Shown one piece after another: positions 9,307 to 19,069 of a stretch of 51,097 nt of DNA (position 1 is its first letter; every line of letters begins with the position of its first letter). The stretch lies in assembly GCA_002478765.1 (NCBI GenBank), contig DLQO01000074.1, positions 1-51,097 of the forward strand, read 5' to 3'. The notes beneath the pieces were generated by a model, which worked only from the letters and a program-made list of their open reading frames with translations, did no database searches and was not told where the DNA came from. The stretch comes from Flavobacteriales bacterium UBA7430 (GTDB taxonomy: Bacteria; Bacteroidota; Bacteroidia; Flavobacteriales; UBA7430). The position numbers and the translations under genes were made by a program.

Positions 9307-10326
9307 ATGAAAAAACAGATCTTCGAATCCATACATAACGAACTCAAAAAGAAACCAAATATTTTAATCACCACACATCGAAGTCCTGATGGTGATGCTA
9401 TGGGTTCTTCTTTAGCTTTGTATCAAGTCCTTAAAGCTCAAGGCTACAAAGTCTCTCTTGTTGTACCCAACAGTTACCCAAAGTTTTTACATTGGCTACC
9501 CAACAACAATGATGTTCTAGAATTTGAGGGTAATGAAGAGCGAGCGAACACATTGATTGATACTTCATCAATGATATTCTGCCTAGACTTCAATGATTTG
9601 CAAAGAACGGACATGATGTGTGAATCCTTACAACGTTCTAAGGCAACATTCGTAATGATTGATCATCATCAAGATCCAAGTGACTTTGCAGATATCATGT
9701 TTTCGGTACCGGGTATATCTTCTACAGCACAATTGATTTATGAATTTATTGAGGAAATGGGTTGGAACAACTTGATGACTGTAGGTATTGCTCAGTGTAT
9801 TTATACTGGATTAGTTACAGATACGGGATCATTCCGTTTTTCGTCTGTAGATGCCAGAACACATGAAATAACAGCGAAACTTATAGAACTCGGACTTGAA
9901 CAAGCCAACATCCACCAAAAGCTTTTCGATAACAATAAAGAAAGTAGACTGAAATTGTTAGGATATTGTTTGAGTGAAAAACTCGAAGTATTGTCTGAAT
10001 ATCAAACTGCAGTGATGAGTCTGAGTCAAAAGGAATTGGACCAATTCAACTTTATAAAAGGAGATACAGAAGGATTTGTTAATTATGCTTTATCCATTGA
10101 TGGTGTCATTTTCACAGCCTTTTTTGTTCAAAATGAAAACAAAGTGAAAATATCCTTCCGAAGTGTAAATAATTTTCGTGCCAACCTTCTGTCCAAAAAA
10201 CACTTTAATGGAGGCGGTCACATCAATGCAGCTGGAGGTGTTCATATGGGAACATTGGATGAAGCTATCGATAAGTTCAAAGCAATTTTGCCAGACTACA
10301 AAGTTGAACTTACAGGGAATAAATAA
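9307..10326 (+). CDS. DHH/DHHA1 phosphoesterase, NrnA-like (oligoribonuclease/pAp phosphatase)
   Basis: This family degrades short RNA oligonucleotides and often 3'-phosphoadenosine-5'-phosphate, using two Mn ions. The 339-residue protein shows motif I with H24, D28 and D30 ([13 protein letters not shown]), the DHH motif D119-H120-H121, and the C-terminal DHHA1 signature [10 protein letters not shown]. Length and layout match NrnA of Firmicutes and Bacteroidota. The frame is open upstream, but I place the start at ATG 9307: an earlier start would lie inside ndk, and the domain begins immediately here. A -7-like TAATTTTG occurs at 9293-9300, very close to the start codon. Bacteria without E. 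coli-type Orn commonly rely on NrnA; orn itself is not in the window. Confidence 0.92.
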   Translation: MKKQIFESIHNELKKKPNILITTHRSPDGDAMGSSLALYQVLKAQGYKVSLVVPNSYPKFLHWLPNNNDVLEFEGNEERANTLIDTSSMIFCLDFNDLQRTDMMCESLQRSKATFVMIDHHQDPSDFADIMFSVPGISSTAQLIYEFIEEMGWNNLMTVGIAQCIYTGLVTDTGSFRFSSVDARTHEITAKLIELGLEQANIHQKLFDNNKESRLKLLGYCLSEKLEVLSEYQTAVMSLSQKELDQFNFIKGDTEGFVNYALSIDGVIFTAFFVQNENKVKISFRSVNNFRANLLSKKHFNGGGHINAAGGVHMGTLDEAIDKFKAILPDYKVELTGNK

Positions 10327-10365
10327 ACCATATCGTACGCCAAAGAATTAAAGTATATTCGCTAC

Positions 10366-11466
10366 ATGAAACAAAACGAAAAAATGAAAAAAATGAAAAA
10401 ACTAATTTTCGCTTGCGGACTATTAATTGGGTTAGGAGCACAATCTTGTACGTCTGAAACAGATCAGCCTAAAGTCAACAATGATACAGAAGCTTCTGCT
10501 GAAATACTGAACCCTAAAACCACAGAGGATCAAGGCTTATTTGCACAAATAAATACAAATAAGGGTACCATCAATTTGGTTCTCGAATTCCAAAGAGCAC
10601 CCTTAACGGTAGCCAACTTTGTTTCTTTGGCGGAAGGGACAATGGAGAATGATGAAAAAAATATTGGAACACCCTATTACGATGGTTTAATCTTTCATAG
10701 AGTCATCAAAGACTTTATGATTCAAGGAGGGTGCCCGCAAGGAACTGGTACAGGGGATCCAGGGTATAAATTTGTAGATGAATTTCACCCTGACTTAAGC
10801 CATTCGGAATCAGGTATTTTATCCATGGCAAACTCAGGACCAGGAACAAATGGCTCGCAATTTTTCATAACACACAAGGAAACACCTTGGTTGGACGGAA
10901 AACATACCGTCTTTGGTCACGTCATTGACACTGTATCGCAATCTATCGTTGATGAGATTCAAAAAGATGATGCTATTACTTCTGTTAGAATTCTCAGAAC
11001 AGGTGAGTTGGCGAAAAAATTTGATGCTCAAAAAGTATTTGTAAAAGAGAAAGCAAGGTTAGATCGTATCGCTAAAGAAAAAGAAGCTGAAGAAAAAGCA
11101 AGAATTGAAGAACTTACCTCCAAAGCTATAAAAACGGAAAGCGGGCTAATGTACATCATAAATCAAGAAGGGCAAGGAGAACGTCCCAAAACAGGTGAAA
11201 CTGTAAAAGTTCATTATACGGGAACTCTGATTGATGGAACTGAATTTGATTCATCCGTAAGAAGAGGGGTTCCTATTGAATTCCCTTTAGGAGTCGGCAG
11301 AGTTATAAAAGGTTGGGATGAAGGAATTTCACTTTTATCCTCTGGTGGGAAAGCCACCTTAATCATCCCTCCCCATTTAGCCTATGGTCAACAAGGTGCT
11401 GGAGGAGTTATCCCTCCGAATGCAACCCTGGAATTTGAAGTAGAATTGATTGAAATCGTTAAATAA
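10366..11466 (+). CDS. Lipoprotein cyclophilin-FKBP fusion peptidyl-prolyl isomerase
   Basis: A dual-domain immunophilin predicted to help fold exported proteins. Residues 1-28 form a lipoprotein signal with acylated Cys28 (GLGAQSC). A cyclophilin domain follows (about 56-210) with the catalytic pattern [13 protein letters not shown] and [22 protein letters not shown], so the Arg, Phe, Gln, Trp/Leu and His residues are kept. A Lys/Glu-rich helical linker (about 210-255) leads to an FKBP domain (about 260-366) with [28 protein letters not shown] and [20 protein letters not shown], also intact. The start could instead be the Met at 10384 or 10393, since a -7-like TATATTCG at 10354-10361 would put the RNA start near 10366. 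It is followed 12 nt later by a signal-less paralogue. Confidence 0.92.
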   Translation: MKQNEKMKKMKKLIFACGLLIGLGAQSCTSETDQPKVNNDTEASAEILNPKTTEDQGLFAQINTNKGTINLVLEFQRAPLTVANFVSLAEGTMENDEKNIGTPYYDGLIFHRVIKDFMIQGGCPQGTGTGDPGYKFVDEFHPDLSHSESGILSMANSGPGTNGSQFFITHKETPWLDGKHTVFGHVIDTVSQSIVDEIQKDDAITSVRILRTGELAKKFDAQKVFVKEKARLDRIAKEKEAEEKARIEELTSKAIKTESGLMYIINQEGQGERPKTGETVKVHYTGTLIDGTEFDSSVRRGVPIEFPLGVGRVIKGWDEGISLLSSGGKATLIIPPHLAYGQQGAGGVIPPNATLEFEVELIEIVK

Positions 11467-11478
11467 AAAAGAAAAAAA

Positions 11479-12423
11479 ATGAAAGACGGATTATACGCCG
11501 AAATTCAAACCAACAAAGGAAATATTCTTTTGTCTTTAGAATTCGAAAAGTGTCCTATGACTGTTGCTAATTTTGTGGGCTTAGCTGAAGGAAATATTCC
11601 AAACAAAGAAAAAGAGGAAGGCATTCCTTACTACGATGGACTTAAATTTCATCGAGTAATTGACAATTTTATGGTGCAAGGTGGCTGTCCAAAAGGCTCA
11701 GGTGTTGGTGGTCCTGGATACAATTTTCCAGACGAATTTCATCCTGAATTGAAACATGAAGGACCTGGAATATTATCCATGGCCAATGCAGGAGCAGGAA
11801 CTAATGGGTCTCAATTTTTCATTACCCATGTCGCTACAGATTGGTTAGACAACAAGCACACCGTCTTTGGTAAAGTCCTGGAAGGTATGGATATCGTAAA
11901 CGCAATCGTTCAAGATGATATACTTGAAAAAGTAAACATCAAAAGAATTGGAAATGCTGCCAGTGCGTTTGATGCATCAACAATCTTCGCCAACGAAGTA
12001 AAAAACTTCGAAGGGAATTTAAAAGAAAAAGAGAAAAGTGCTTCGCTAGCGCTTAAGAAAGAACTCGATGATAAGTATCCAAATGCTCGAACTACAGCAT
12101 CTGGATTAATCATCGCAAATGAAGTGGAAGGTACTGGTATGGAAGCAATTGTAGGAAAAACAGTTTCGGTACACTATACAGGTAGACTTATGGACGGCAC
12201 TGTATTTGACTCCTCCATTGAACGTGGAGATCCTATTGACTTTCCCTTAGGAGCTGGTAGAGTCATCAAAGGATGGGATGAAGGTATAGCTGAACTCAAA
12301 GTAGGTGGTAAAGCAACTTTTATCATTCCTTTTCACTTAGCTTATGGAGAAAGAGGTTACCCACCCGTTATCCCCGCTAAAGCTACCTTAGAGTTTGATG
12401 TAGAATTAGTTGATGTAAAATAA
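11479..12423 (+). CDS. Cytoplasmic cyclophilin-FKBP fusion peptidyl-prolyl isomerase
   Basis: A 314-residue paralogue of the preceding gene, with the same order: cyclophilin (about 5-155; [13 protein letters not shown] and [22 protein letters not shown]), helical linker, FKBP (about 205-314; [41 protein letters not shown]). Both active sites look complete. It has no signal peptide or lipobox, so it should work in the cytoplasm. The 12-nt gap and the terminator after it indicate a two-gene operon that supplies the same fused enzyme to two compartments. Fused cyclophilin/FKBP proteins are known from Flavobacterium relatives, so the fusion itself is not new. Confidence 0.92.
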   Translation: MKDGLYAEIQTNKGNILLSLEFEKCPMTVANFVGLAEGNIPNKEKEEGIPYYDGLKFHRVIDNFMVQGGCPKGSGVGGPGYNFPDEFHPELKHEGPGILSMANAGAGTNGSQFFITHVATDWLDNKHTVFGKVLEGMDIVNAIVQDDILEKVNIKRIGNAASAFDASTIFANEVKNFEGNLKEKEKSASLALKKELDDKYPNARTTASGLIIANEVEGTGMEAIVGKTVSVHYTGRLMDGTVFDSSIERGDPIDFPLGAGRVIKGWDEGIAELKVGGKATFIIPFHLAYGERGYPPVIPAKATLEFDVELVDVK

Positions 12424-12442
12424 TTCAAGATTTACACCCCAT

Positions 12443-12469
12443 AAAACCCCACATGAATGTGGGGTTTTT
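12443..12469 (+). terminator. Rho-independent terminator of the immunophilin pair
   Basis: AAAACCCCACAT (12443-12454) pairs with ATGTGGGGTTTT (12457-12468), with a loop of 2-4 nt and flanking A and T tracts. It ends 52 nt before the next plus-strand gene. Confidence 0.88.
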
Positions 12470-12521
12470 CATTAAACACAATTTGCATATATTTACGCTT
12501 TGATCGTGAAAAAGAACTACA

Positions 12522-13841
12522 ATGACTAGATATTTACTTTTAATAGCTTCGGCGCTATTACTCAACACGAATTCATCTTTTGCTCAAAAGAATGTGAGAG
12601 CTCAAGAATCTTCAAATTTGATTTCGGGCCCTATGCTATCGTACATAGACAACTACCATGCACAAATGTGGATGCTGGTCTCTAAAGAAACGAAAGAGAT
12701 CATTATCAAATTAGAGAACTTTGACGAAAACAGAAGTCAAGAATTGGTTTACGACATCACGGATCCAAAAAGCTACAACAACTCTGCTTGGTATGACTTT
12801 CACATTTCAGATTACAACAATGGTACTGAAATCCCTGTGGTATTAACTCTTGAAGAGCTCATTCCAGACACTGAATATCACGTAGAAGTATATCTAGATT
12901 CTGTTTTGGTCGAAGAAGACATGGATATTTATACCCCCCGTAATTACCTAGCGGACACCTACTTTCTTTTAGGACACGGTTTAAATATCTCTGACAAAAA
13001 TGATGGTGGAGATAAAATCCTCAACACCATGTCTAATATTGAATCCGACTTCATGGTTTGGATGGGTAACAATATTTATCTAGACCGTCAAGATGGAAAT
13101 TCTTTTAAAAATATTCTTGAAAAGTATAAAAGCATTAGAAAACGAGAAAACGTAAACAACTTTTTGAAATTAACACCTCAAATTGCTACTTGGAATAAAA
13201 TGGATTTTGGCGTAGAAACCTCAGACACGCGCTTTGCTCTGAAAGACTCTTCATTAATGGCTTTCAATATGTTTTGGCCAAATGCACCCAAGAAAATCTA
13301 TAATTACACATTTAGAGAATATGGTGTTTACAAGCGCTTTGATTACGAAGACATTGAAATTTTCATGTTAGACAATCGAATGTTCAAAACCTCATTAGAC
13401 GATCCCAACCCAGAAATGCTTGGAGCAGACCAAATGACCCGGTTTATCAATGAAATTACAGCATCTAACGCTACATTTAAATTCATCGTTACCGGAAATA
13501 GTATTTTATCAGACGGAATCGATACTGAGCCTTTCAGTGCATACGCTAAAGAATATGATGAATTGATGCATCGATTGCACCTTTCTAGAATCGATGGTGT
13601 CGTATTTGTAACAGGAGACACAGATCAAGCAGAATTGCTTTCTTCAAACAGAGAAAATGCCTATCCTCTTTATGAAATGCAATTTCCAGGACTAAGTGCT
13701 GACGGAAAATTTGGAGGAAACTTTGCTCGTATTAAAGTTGAAGGTGATTACAGAAAACGAATTTGTACACTAGAAGTATACAACGAGTTAGGTGAAGAGG
13801 TCTTTGAGAAGAAAATTCACCAAACAGAAGTATCCTACTAA
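12522..13841 (+). CDS. PhoD-like exported protein with degraded metal-binding motifs
   Basis: The 439-residue protein begins with a signal peptide (cleavage near FAQ, residue 22). Residues 30-140 resemble the N-terminal beta-sandwich of PhoD-type alkaline phosphatases (GPMLSYIDNYHAQMWMLVS), and 145-439 resembles the phosphoesterase domain, including DFMVWMGNNIYLDR, MLDNRMF and the final GDTDQAEL region. The metal ligands that define the family are replaced: the usual GDN-x-Y is GNNIY (N183), the usual WDDHDYG is WNKMDFG (224-230) and the usual GD-x-H is GDTD (365-368). The family consensus motifs are from memory. A phosphatase activity is therefore unlikely, and a binding or structural role may be retained. 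It is followed convergently, 9 nt on, by prfC with no visible terminator. Confidence 0.75.
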   Translation: MTRYLLLIASALLLNTNSSFAQKNVRAQESSNLISGPMLSYIDNYHAQMWMLVSKETKEIIIKLENFDENRSQELVYDITDPKSYNNSAWYDFHISDYNNGTEIPVVLTLEELIPDTEYHVEVYLDSVLVEEDMDIYTPRNYLADTYFLLGHGLNISDKNDGGDKILNTMSNIESDFMVWMGNNIYLDRQDGNSFKNILEKYKSIRKRENVNNFLKLTPQIATWNKMDFGVETSDTRFALKDSSLMAFNMFWPNAPKKIYNYTFREYGVYKRFDYEDIEIFMLDNRMFKTSLDDPNPEMLGADQMTRFINEITASNATFKFIVTGNSILSDGIDTEPFSAYAKEYDELMHRLHLSRIDGVVFVTGDTDQAELLSSNRENAYPLYEMQFPGLSADGKFGGNFARIKVEGDYRKRICTLEVYNELGEEVFEKKIHQTEVSY

Positions 13842-13850
13842 ATTAAAATT

Positions 13851-15440
13851 TTATTGATCCTCAAACTCTGAGGTAAAATGAAATTTCACTCGTGGAAATT
13901 TTTGCTCAGCCATCTGAATGGTGAAAGCGGAATCGGCTAAAAACACATCCCTGCCAAATTTATCCATTGCCATGGATCTGTATTTTACTTTCTTAAACTC
14001 CTCAAGTTGAACAGGGTCACTACAGGAAATCCAGCAAGCCTTATATACATTATGATTTTCATAAGTACATGACGCTCCGTATTCGTGTTTCAAACGATAT
14101 TGGATTACTTCAAATTGAAGGGCTCCTACAGTACCAATTAACTTTCGTCCTGAAGTCTTCATAACAAACAACTGAGCGACACCTTCATCCATCAACTGAT
14201 CAACACCCTTAGCCAATTGTTTCGACTTCATAGGGTCAGCATTGTTTACGTAACGAAACATCTCAGGAGAAAAGCTAGGTATTCCCTTATAATGTATGAT
14301 TTCTCCTTCTGTAAGCGTATCGCCAATTTTAAAATTACCCGTATCATGAAGACCTACAATATCTCCAGGGAAAGCTTCTTCAACAATGGATTTTTTTTCG
14401 GCCATAAAAGCCGTTGGACTAGAGAATTTAATATTGCGGTCTAACCGGATGTGTTTGTAATTGGTATTTCTCTGAAACTTTCCAGAAACAATTTTCACAA
14501 AAGCCAAACGATCTCTATGTTTAGGATCCATATTGGCATGGATCTTAAAAATAAATCCTGTAAACTTTTCCTCATAGGGATCAACAACGCGCTCTTCAGA
14601 CTCTTTAGAAAGTGGAGACGGAGCAATATCTAAGAAACAATGCAAAAGTTCTTGGACACCAAAAGTATTGATTGCAGAACCAAAAAAAACAGGAGAGATG
14701 TCCCCCTCAAGATATACTGACCTATCGAATACAGGATAAACAGACTCAACAAGCTCCACCTCTTCTCGAAGCATTTCAGCATCTTCTTCACCGATTTGAT
14801 GATCAAGTTCAGGGTCTGTAATATCGGAAATTGCAACCGTCTCAGAAACGCGTTCCGTTGAATTGGGCGTATACAAAATAAGGCTCTTATCGTATAAATT
14901 GTATACACCTTTTAAATCAGGTCCCATCCCAATAGGCCAAGTTAAGGGTCGAACTTTTATACCCAACTTACCTTCTATTTCATCTAAAAGATCAAAAGCA
15001 TCTTTACCGAAACGATCTAGCTTGTTTATGAACACAATGATCGGTGTTTTCCGCATACGACAAACTTTCACAAGTTTTTCTGTTTGTGGCTCTACCCCTT
15101 TCGCAACGTCAATAACAACAATAACAGAATCTGCAGCAGTTAAAGTTCTGAAAGTATCTTCGGCAAAATCTTGGTGACCGGGAGTATCTAGAATGTTTAT
15201 TTTTTTTCCCAGATACTCAAATCCCATAACCGAAGTTGCAACTGAGATACCTCTTTGACGTTCAATTTCCATGAAGTCTGAAGTCGCGGTTTTCTTAATT
15301 TTATTGGATTTAACAGCACCTGCTACATTGATCGCTCCTCCGTACAGAAGCAACTTTTCTGTCAGTGTCGTTTTACCCGCATCTGGGTGTGATATAATGG
15401 CAAAGGTTCTCCTTCGCCCAATTTCTTCCTCAAACTTCAT
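13851..15440 (-). CDS. prfC: Peptide chain release factor 3
   Basis: RF3 is a translational GTPase that removes RF1/RF2 from the ribosome after termination. The 529-residue length is normal. GTPase motifs are clear: G1 SHPDAGKT (17-24), G3 DTPGH (85-89) and G4 NKLD (139-142). Switch I ([14 protein letters not shown]) is typical for RF3. Translation most likely starts at ATG 15440, which overlaps the TGA of the upstream S4 gene as TGATG; a possible TTG two codons earlier is less likely. This arrangement implies translational coupling to the S4-domain gene. Confidence 0.96.
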   Translation of the reverse strand: MKFEEEIGRRRTFAIISHPDAGKTTLTEKLLLYGGAINVAGAVKSNKIKKTATSDFMEIERQRGISVATSVMGFEYLGKKINILDTPGHQDFAEDTFRTLTAADSVIVVIDVAKGVEPQTEKLVKVCRMRKTPIIVFINKLDRFGKDAFDLLDEIEGKLGIKVRPLTWPIGMGPDLKGVYNLYDKSLILYTPNSTERVSETVAISDITDPELDHQIGEEDAEMLREEVELVESVYPVFDRSVYLEGDISPVFFGSAINTFGVQELLHCFLDIAPSPLSKESEERVVDPYEEKFTGFIFKIHANMDPKHRDRLAFVKIVSGKFQRNTNYKHIRLDRNIKFSSPTAFMAEKKSIVEEAFPGDIVGLHDTGNFKIGDTLTEGEIIHYKGIPSFSPEMFRYVNNADPMKSKQLAKGVDQLMDEGVAQLFVMKTSGRKLIGTVGALQFEVIQYRLKHEYGASCTYENHNVYKACWISCSDPVQLEEFKKVKYRSMAMDKFGRDVFLADSAFTIQMAEQKFPRVKFHFTSEFEDQ

Positions 15441-15652
15441 CAGCAAATTCTAATCAGTGTATCAGCAAATTCAATAACATCTCCCTTTCTCAACTTCAAG
15501 CGCTTTCGTGTATCAATTTCACCATTGTAACGAACAAAACCTTCAGCAATCAAACTATTTGCCTGACCTCCACTCTCAACAAGGGATAATATTTTTAAAA
15601 GCTTATTGAGCTCTATAAACTCTTTGGTCAGTGTAAACTCCTGTTCTTGCAT
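15440..15652 (-). CDS. S4-domain RNA-binding protein (YbcJ-like)
   Basis: A 70-residue single-domain protein with an S4 fold: [24 protein letters not shown] is the helical part and [23 protein letters not shown] the strand part that contacts RNA. Small stand-alone S4 proteins are thought to bind structured RNA, perhaps rRNA. An in-frame ATG exists at 15712, but a perfect -7 promoter box lies inside that extension, so the ATG at 15652 is preferred. The stop codon shares its A with the prfC start (TGATG), placing this protein and RF3 in one translationally coupled operon and suggesting a translation-related role. Confidence 0.85.
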   Translation of the reverse strand: MQEQEFTLTKEFIELNKLLKILSLVESGGQANSLIAEGFVRYNGEIDTRKRLKLRKGDVIEFADTLIRIC

Positions 15653-15672
15653 ACTTTTTGGCTTAGCTTTTG

Positions 15673-15680
15673 CAAATATA
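15673..15680 (-). promoter_or_regulatory. -7 promoter box for the S4 gene-prfC operon
   Basis: TATATTTG on the minus strand (15680-15673) lies 21 nt before the preferred ATG at 15652. I see no clear -33 TTG at normal distance. It supports the short start for the S4 protein. Confidence 0.5.
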
Positions 15681-15730
15681 TTTAAATTGAGAGTACGGTT
15701 GCTTTTTACCATTTATTTTAATGAAAAATT

Positions 15731-15738
15731 TATATTTG
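15731..15738 (+). promoter_or_regulatory. -7 promoter box for the thioredoxin-fold gene
   Basis: TATATTTG lies 20 nt before the ATG at 15759, back to back with the minus-strand box at 15673-15680. The divergent genes therefore appear to have separate promoters about 50 bp apart. No convincing -33 element is visible. Confidence 0.5.
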
Positions 15739-15758
15739 CTAGAATCTAAAACCAAATC

Positions 15759-17165
15759 ATGAAAATCCTTTATTTTATTCTGATCTTTAGTTGTTTTACG
15801 ACCACCGTTAAGGCTCAAAACTATTCGATTTTTGGAAAGGTAGAAGGTATGCCAGATGGCGAAGTCTTATTGGGCTATTATTATGGCGACAAACAGTATG
15901 TAAAAGATACCGTAAAATCACATCACGGGTTTTTCCATTTCGAATCGGATGAAAATCTTGAGAGTGGCGTCTATTTTATTTTACTTCCTGAAAAACAACA
16001 TTTTCAAATCATACTTGATGAAACAAGAAATTTTAGCTTTGAAACTAAAATAAGCGATTTGGTAGGATTTATGGAAGTTAAAGGTTCTCTTGAAAACCAA
16101 CTCTTTTATAACTACCAGAAATTCACCCAACAAAAAAGTCTTGAAGCAAATCCAATACGACGTGCTCTAGAAACTATAAAAGAAGGCTCTAAGAAGCACA
16201 AAAAGTTAAAAAAGCAGTTAGAATCAATTAATGATGAAGTGACCAATTTTAAAGTGGAATACATCAAAAAAAATCCTTCCACATTTTTTGTGAAACTTCT
16301 CAAAGCAATGGAACCCATATTTATTCCTGATACACCTCGCCTGAAAGATGGCGAAAAGGACAAAAAATTCCGGTTTCAATATTACAAGAATCACTTATGG
16401 GATCATTTTGATTTAGGAGATGACCGAATGATTCGAACGCCGATATTTCATAACATGATGGAGAAATATTTGCAGGAACATACCTTGCAAATTCCGGACT
16501 CAATTAACGCATCATTAGATACCCTAATCAATAAATCTAGAAAAAGTCAAGAACTCTTTAAATACATTATTAATTGGTCAACACACCACTATGAATCCTC
16601 GAAGATCATGGGGCAAGATGCCGTTTTTGTTCACTTAGTCTTCACTTATTTTGTAACGGGGCAAACACCTTGGATTGATGAAGTTCAAATGACAAACATC
16701 ATCAATAAAGCTATGCGAATAAGCCCCAATTTAATCGGGGCAAAGGCTCCATTTATAAGTATCCCTGATGATCATGGAGTAGAACAAGACCTTCATAAAA
16801 TTGAAGCCCCTTTCACGGTACTCTTTTTTTATGACCCCGATTGTGGGCATTGTAAAACAGAAGCACCAAAAGTGAAAGAAACAGTAGAATCCTACGCGGA
16901 TAAAGGCGTAAAAGTATATGCTGTTTGTACTGAGTTTGACGAAGATATGTGGAAAAGCTTCATCATAGAACAGGGAACCAATGATTGGATAAATGTGATT
17001 GACTTAGAGAACAAATCAAACTTTAGAGGGAAGTACAACGTAATGGGTACACCACGTTTGTATTTATTGGACAGCCAAAAAAAAATCATTGCCAAACAAA
17101 TTAGCTCTGAGGCTTTAGCCGAAATTCTAGAAAATGAGTTCAAGTTAATCGACTCAAATAGGTGA
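15759..17165 (+). CDS. Exported thioredoxin-fold protein (TlpA/ResA-like with N-terminal DUF4369-like domain)
   Basis: A 468-residue exported protein: signal peptide to about residue 20 (ending KAQ), then a beta-rich domain (about 21-110; IFGKVEGMPDGEVLLGYYYGDKQYVKDT) typical of the DUF4369 module found before Bacteroidota thioredoxins, then a long helical middle region (about 110-320) resembling DUF5106-type segments, and a C-terminal thioredoxin domain (about 330-468). The redox motif is C362-G-H-C365 (YDPDCGHCKTEAP) and the cis-proline loop is GTPRLYLL. It probably reduces or exchanges disulfides in periplasmic proteins or acts in cytochrome c maturation; the substrate cannot be read from the sequence. 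It has its own -7 box and terminator. Confidence 0.88.
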   Translation: MKILYFILIFSCFTTTVKAQNYSIFGKVEGMPDGEVLLGYYYGDKQYVKDTVKSHHGFFHFESDENLESGVYFILLPEKQHFQIILDETRNFSFETKISDLVGFMEVKGSLENQLFYNYQKFTQQKSLEANPIRRALETIKEGSKKHKKLKKQLESINDEVTNFKVEYIKKNPSTFFVKLLKAMEPIFIPDTPRLKDGEKDKKFRFQYYKNHLWDHFDLGDDRMIRTPIFHNMMEKYLQEHTLQIPDSINASLDTLINKSRKSQELFKYIINWSTHHYESSKIMGQDAVFVHLVFTYFVTGQTPWIDEVQMTNIINKAMRISPNLIGAKAPFISIPDDHGVEQDLHKIEAPFTVLFFYDPDCGHCKTEAPKVKETVESYADKGVKVYAVCTEFDEDMWKSFIIEQGTNDWINVIDLENKSNFRGKYNVMGTPRLYLLDSQKKIIAKQISSEALAEILENEFKLIDSNR

Positions 17166-17176
17166 AATTTTAAATG

Positions 17177-17208
17177 AAAAAGCCCTCGCAAATGCGAGGG
17201 CTTTTTTT
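17177..17208. terminator. Terminator between the thioredoxin-fold gene and ferritin
   Basis: AAAAAGCCCTCGCA (17177-17190) pairs with TGCGAGGGCTTTTT (17193-17206) around an AA loop, followed by a T run. A tracts on the left and T tracts on the right let it work for both convergent genes. Confidence 0.9.
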
Positions 17209-17231
17209 ATCTGTTTTATTCGACATGAATA

Positions 17232-17753
17232 TTAAGCGTCTGTTCCGGGTGCAGCTGCACTGGTAACAGTCAATTGATTGATATCTCTATCAAACAGGTA
17301 CAAACCACCTTTATCATCTCCAATGAGTTTTAGCTTGTCTAATATGGTACGTGCTAATGCTTCTTCTTCTATCTGTTCAGAAACATACCATTGTAAGAAA
17401 TTTTGCGTCGTGTAATCACGGTTTTCATAACAAATATGAACCAACTTGTTGATGTAATCGGTTACTCTAACTTCATGATCTAAAAAATCTTGAAACACAT
17501 GCGTCAGACAATCAAATATTTTGAGTGGTTCCTTTACCGCAGGTACAAGAGCATGCCCACCTCTCTCATTGACATACTTAACTAACTTAAGCATGTGTTG
17601 TCTCTCTTCATCAGATTGGCTATAGAAAAAATTGGAAACACCTTCGTAACCTTTTGAATCAGCCCATGATGCCATCGCTAAATAGAAATGAGATGCACTA
17701 GCTTCTGCTGATATTTGCTTATTTAAAGCAGCTTCTATTTGTTTATTGATCAT
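17232..17753 (-). CDS. ftnA: Non-heme ferritin
   Basis: A 173-residue ferritin that oxidises Fe(II) and stores iron in a 24-subunit shell. The ferroxidase-site ligands are visible: E17, E50 and H53 (SDEERQHM), E94 (LDHEVRVTDYI), and the QWYVSEQIEEE helix that supplies the later site residues. It has no signal peptide. Length and motifs match the bacterial FtnA class rather than bacterioferritin, since no heme-binding Met is apparent. A perfect -7 box lies 24 nt before the start. No Fur-type operator could be identified with confidence. Confidence 0.95.
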   Translation of the reverse strand: MINKQIEAALNKQISAEASASHFYLAMASWADSKGYEGVSNFFYSQSDEERQHMLKLVKYVNERGGHALVPAVKEPLKIFDCLTHVFQDFLDHEVRVTDYINKLVHICYENRDYTTQNFLQWYVSEQIEEEALARTILDKLKLIGDDKGGLYLFDRDINQLTVTSAAAPGTDA

Positions 17754-17776
17754 AACCTTGTGTTTTTAATGTTGTA

Positions 17777-17784
17777 CAAATTTA
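17777..17784 (-). promoter_or_regulatory. -7 promoter box for ferritin
   Basis: TAAATTTG reads on the minus strand at 17784-17777, 24 nt before the ferritin ATG. No TTG is found at the expected distance, so the promoter may need an activator or may use a weak -33 element. Confidence 0.5.
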
Positions 17785-17862
17785 CGACTTAACTCATAAA
17801 ATAATATCTAATAAATAGTGTTTTTAAGTAATTTATATTCGGTCTAACTATTGATTAGAAAG

Positions 17863-19041
17863 CTAATCGTTCAATATATCTATAATCAGTTTTGAAGCTG
17901 TACGAATTTCGTCTTCAGAAATGGTTAGGGGTGGGCTTAGCCTTACGGAGGTTTGCGTAAAAAGGAAGAAAAACATAATTAGACCCTTGTCAAGCCCCTT
18001 ATGAACTATATCTCTACAAACTTCAACATCATCTAACTCTATAGCTAACATCAGCCCTTTACCTCTAATTTCTTTTATCTTGGGGTGTACCAGAAGCTTC
18101 CTAAATAGTTTTTCTTTTTGAGCAACCTGTTCAATAATTTGTGAGTCACACAATTCAATTAAGGTTGCCAAAGATGCGGCACAGGCAATAGGGTGACCAC
18201 CAAAAGTAGTAATGTGACCCAGAATAGGATTTTCTCTTAAAGAATGCATTTTTTCTGTAGACGTTGTGAAAGAACCAATCGACATACCTCCACCCATACC
18301 TTTTGCCATACAGAGAATGTCAGGAACTACTTGAAACGTTTCGAAACCAAACAAGTTCCCCGTCCTTCCGAAACAAGTTTGTATTTCATCGAATATCAAT
18401 AATGCTCCAACTTCATCACAACGATGTCTAACAGCTTTTAAGAATCCCTTTTTAGGAGTAATAAAGCCGGAGGCGCCCTGGATAGGTTCTATGACAACTG
18501 ATGCCGTTTTACAAGTAATGTTTTTAAGGCTCGAGAAGTCATTGTAAATAATTTGACCACAATCGGGAAGCAAAGGTCTATATTTTCTCTTGTAGGTCTC
18601 AGTCCCCATGATGCTTAAAGCTCCATGTGTGCTTCCATGATAAGAGTTTTTGCAGGAAATTATTTCCGACCTTCCAGTGAATCCTTTAGACAGCTTCATT
18701 GATGCTTCAATAGCTTCTACTCCAGAATTTACAAAATAGGTGCAATTTAAAGCTTTCGGCAACAAGGATGCTAGTTTTTCAGCAAGCTGCAACTGAGGGT
18801 CCTGAATGAATTCACCATAAACCATAACATGCAAGTATTTTTCAGCTTGCTCCTGTATAGCTTTCACCACTTTGGGATGACAATGACCAATAGAACAGGC
18901 GGAAACTCCAGCAACCAAATCCATATAACTCTTGCCTGACTTGTCTGTAACATACATACCTTTTGCTGAGGCTACATCAATAGCCAAAGGAAAGGGTGTT
19001 GTTTGTCCTTGATGCTTAATAAAAGATTCCTTTACTCCCAT
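17863..19041 (-). CDS. Class III PLP-dependent aminotransferase
   Basis: A 392-residue fold-type I aminotransferase of the acetylornithine/ornithine/4-aminobutyrate group. The PLP-phosphate loop NSGVEAIEASMKL, the cofactor-contacting DEIQTCFGRTG and the Schiff-base lysine context CMAKGMGGGMSIGS are all present. The substrate cannot be assigned: argD, rocD and gabT share these motifs, and no arginine or GABA genes are nearby. It follows the deoxynucleoside kinase gene by 28 nt on the same strand, so GH3, kinase and aminotransferase may be one transcript. Bacteroidota genomes often label this gene generically as an aspartate aminotransferase family protein. Confidence 0.88.
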   Translation of the reverse strand: MGVKESFIKHQGQTTPFPLAIDVASAKGMYVTDKSGKSYMDLVAGVSACSIGHCHPKVVKAIQEQAEKYLHVMVYGEFIQDPQLQLAEKLASLLPKALNCTYFVNSGVEAIEASMKLSKGFTGRSEIISCKNSYHGSTHGALSIMGTETYKRKYRPLLPDCGQIIYNDFSSLKNITCKTASVVIEPIQGASGFITPKKGFLKAVRHRCDEVGALLIFDEIQTCFGRTGNLFGFETFQVVPDILCMAKGMGGGMSIGSFTTSTEKMHSLRENPILGHITTFGGHPIACAASLATLIELCDSQIIEQVAQKEKLFRKLLVHPKIKEIRGKGLMLAIELDDVEVCRDIVHKGLDKGLIMFFFLFTQTSVRLSPPLTISEDEIRTASKLIIDILND

Positions 19042-19069
19042 CGTAAAGTTTAAAGAAGAATATTATGTC

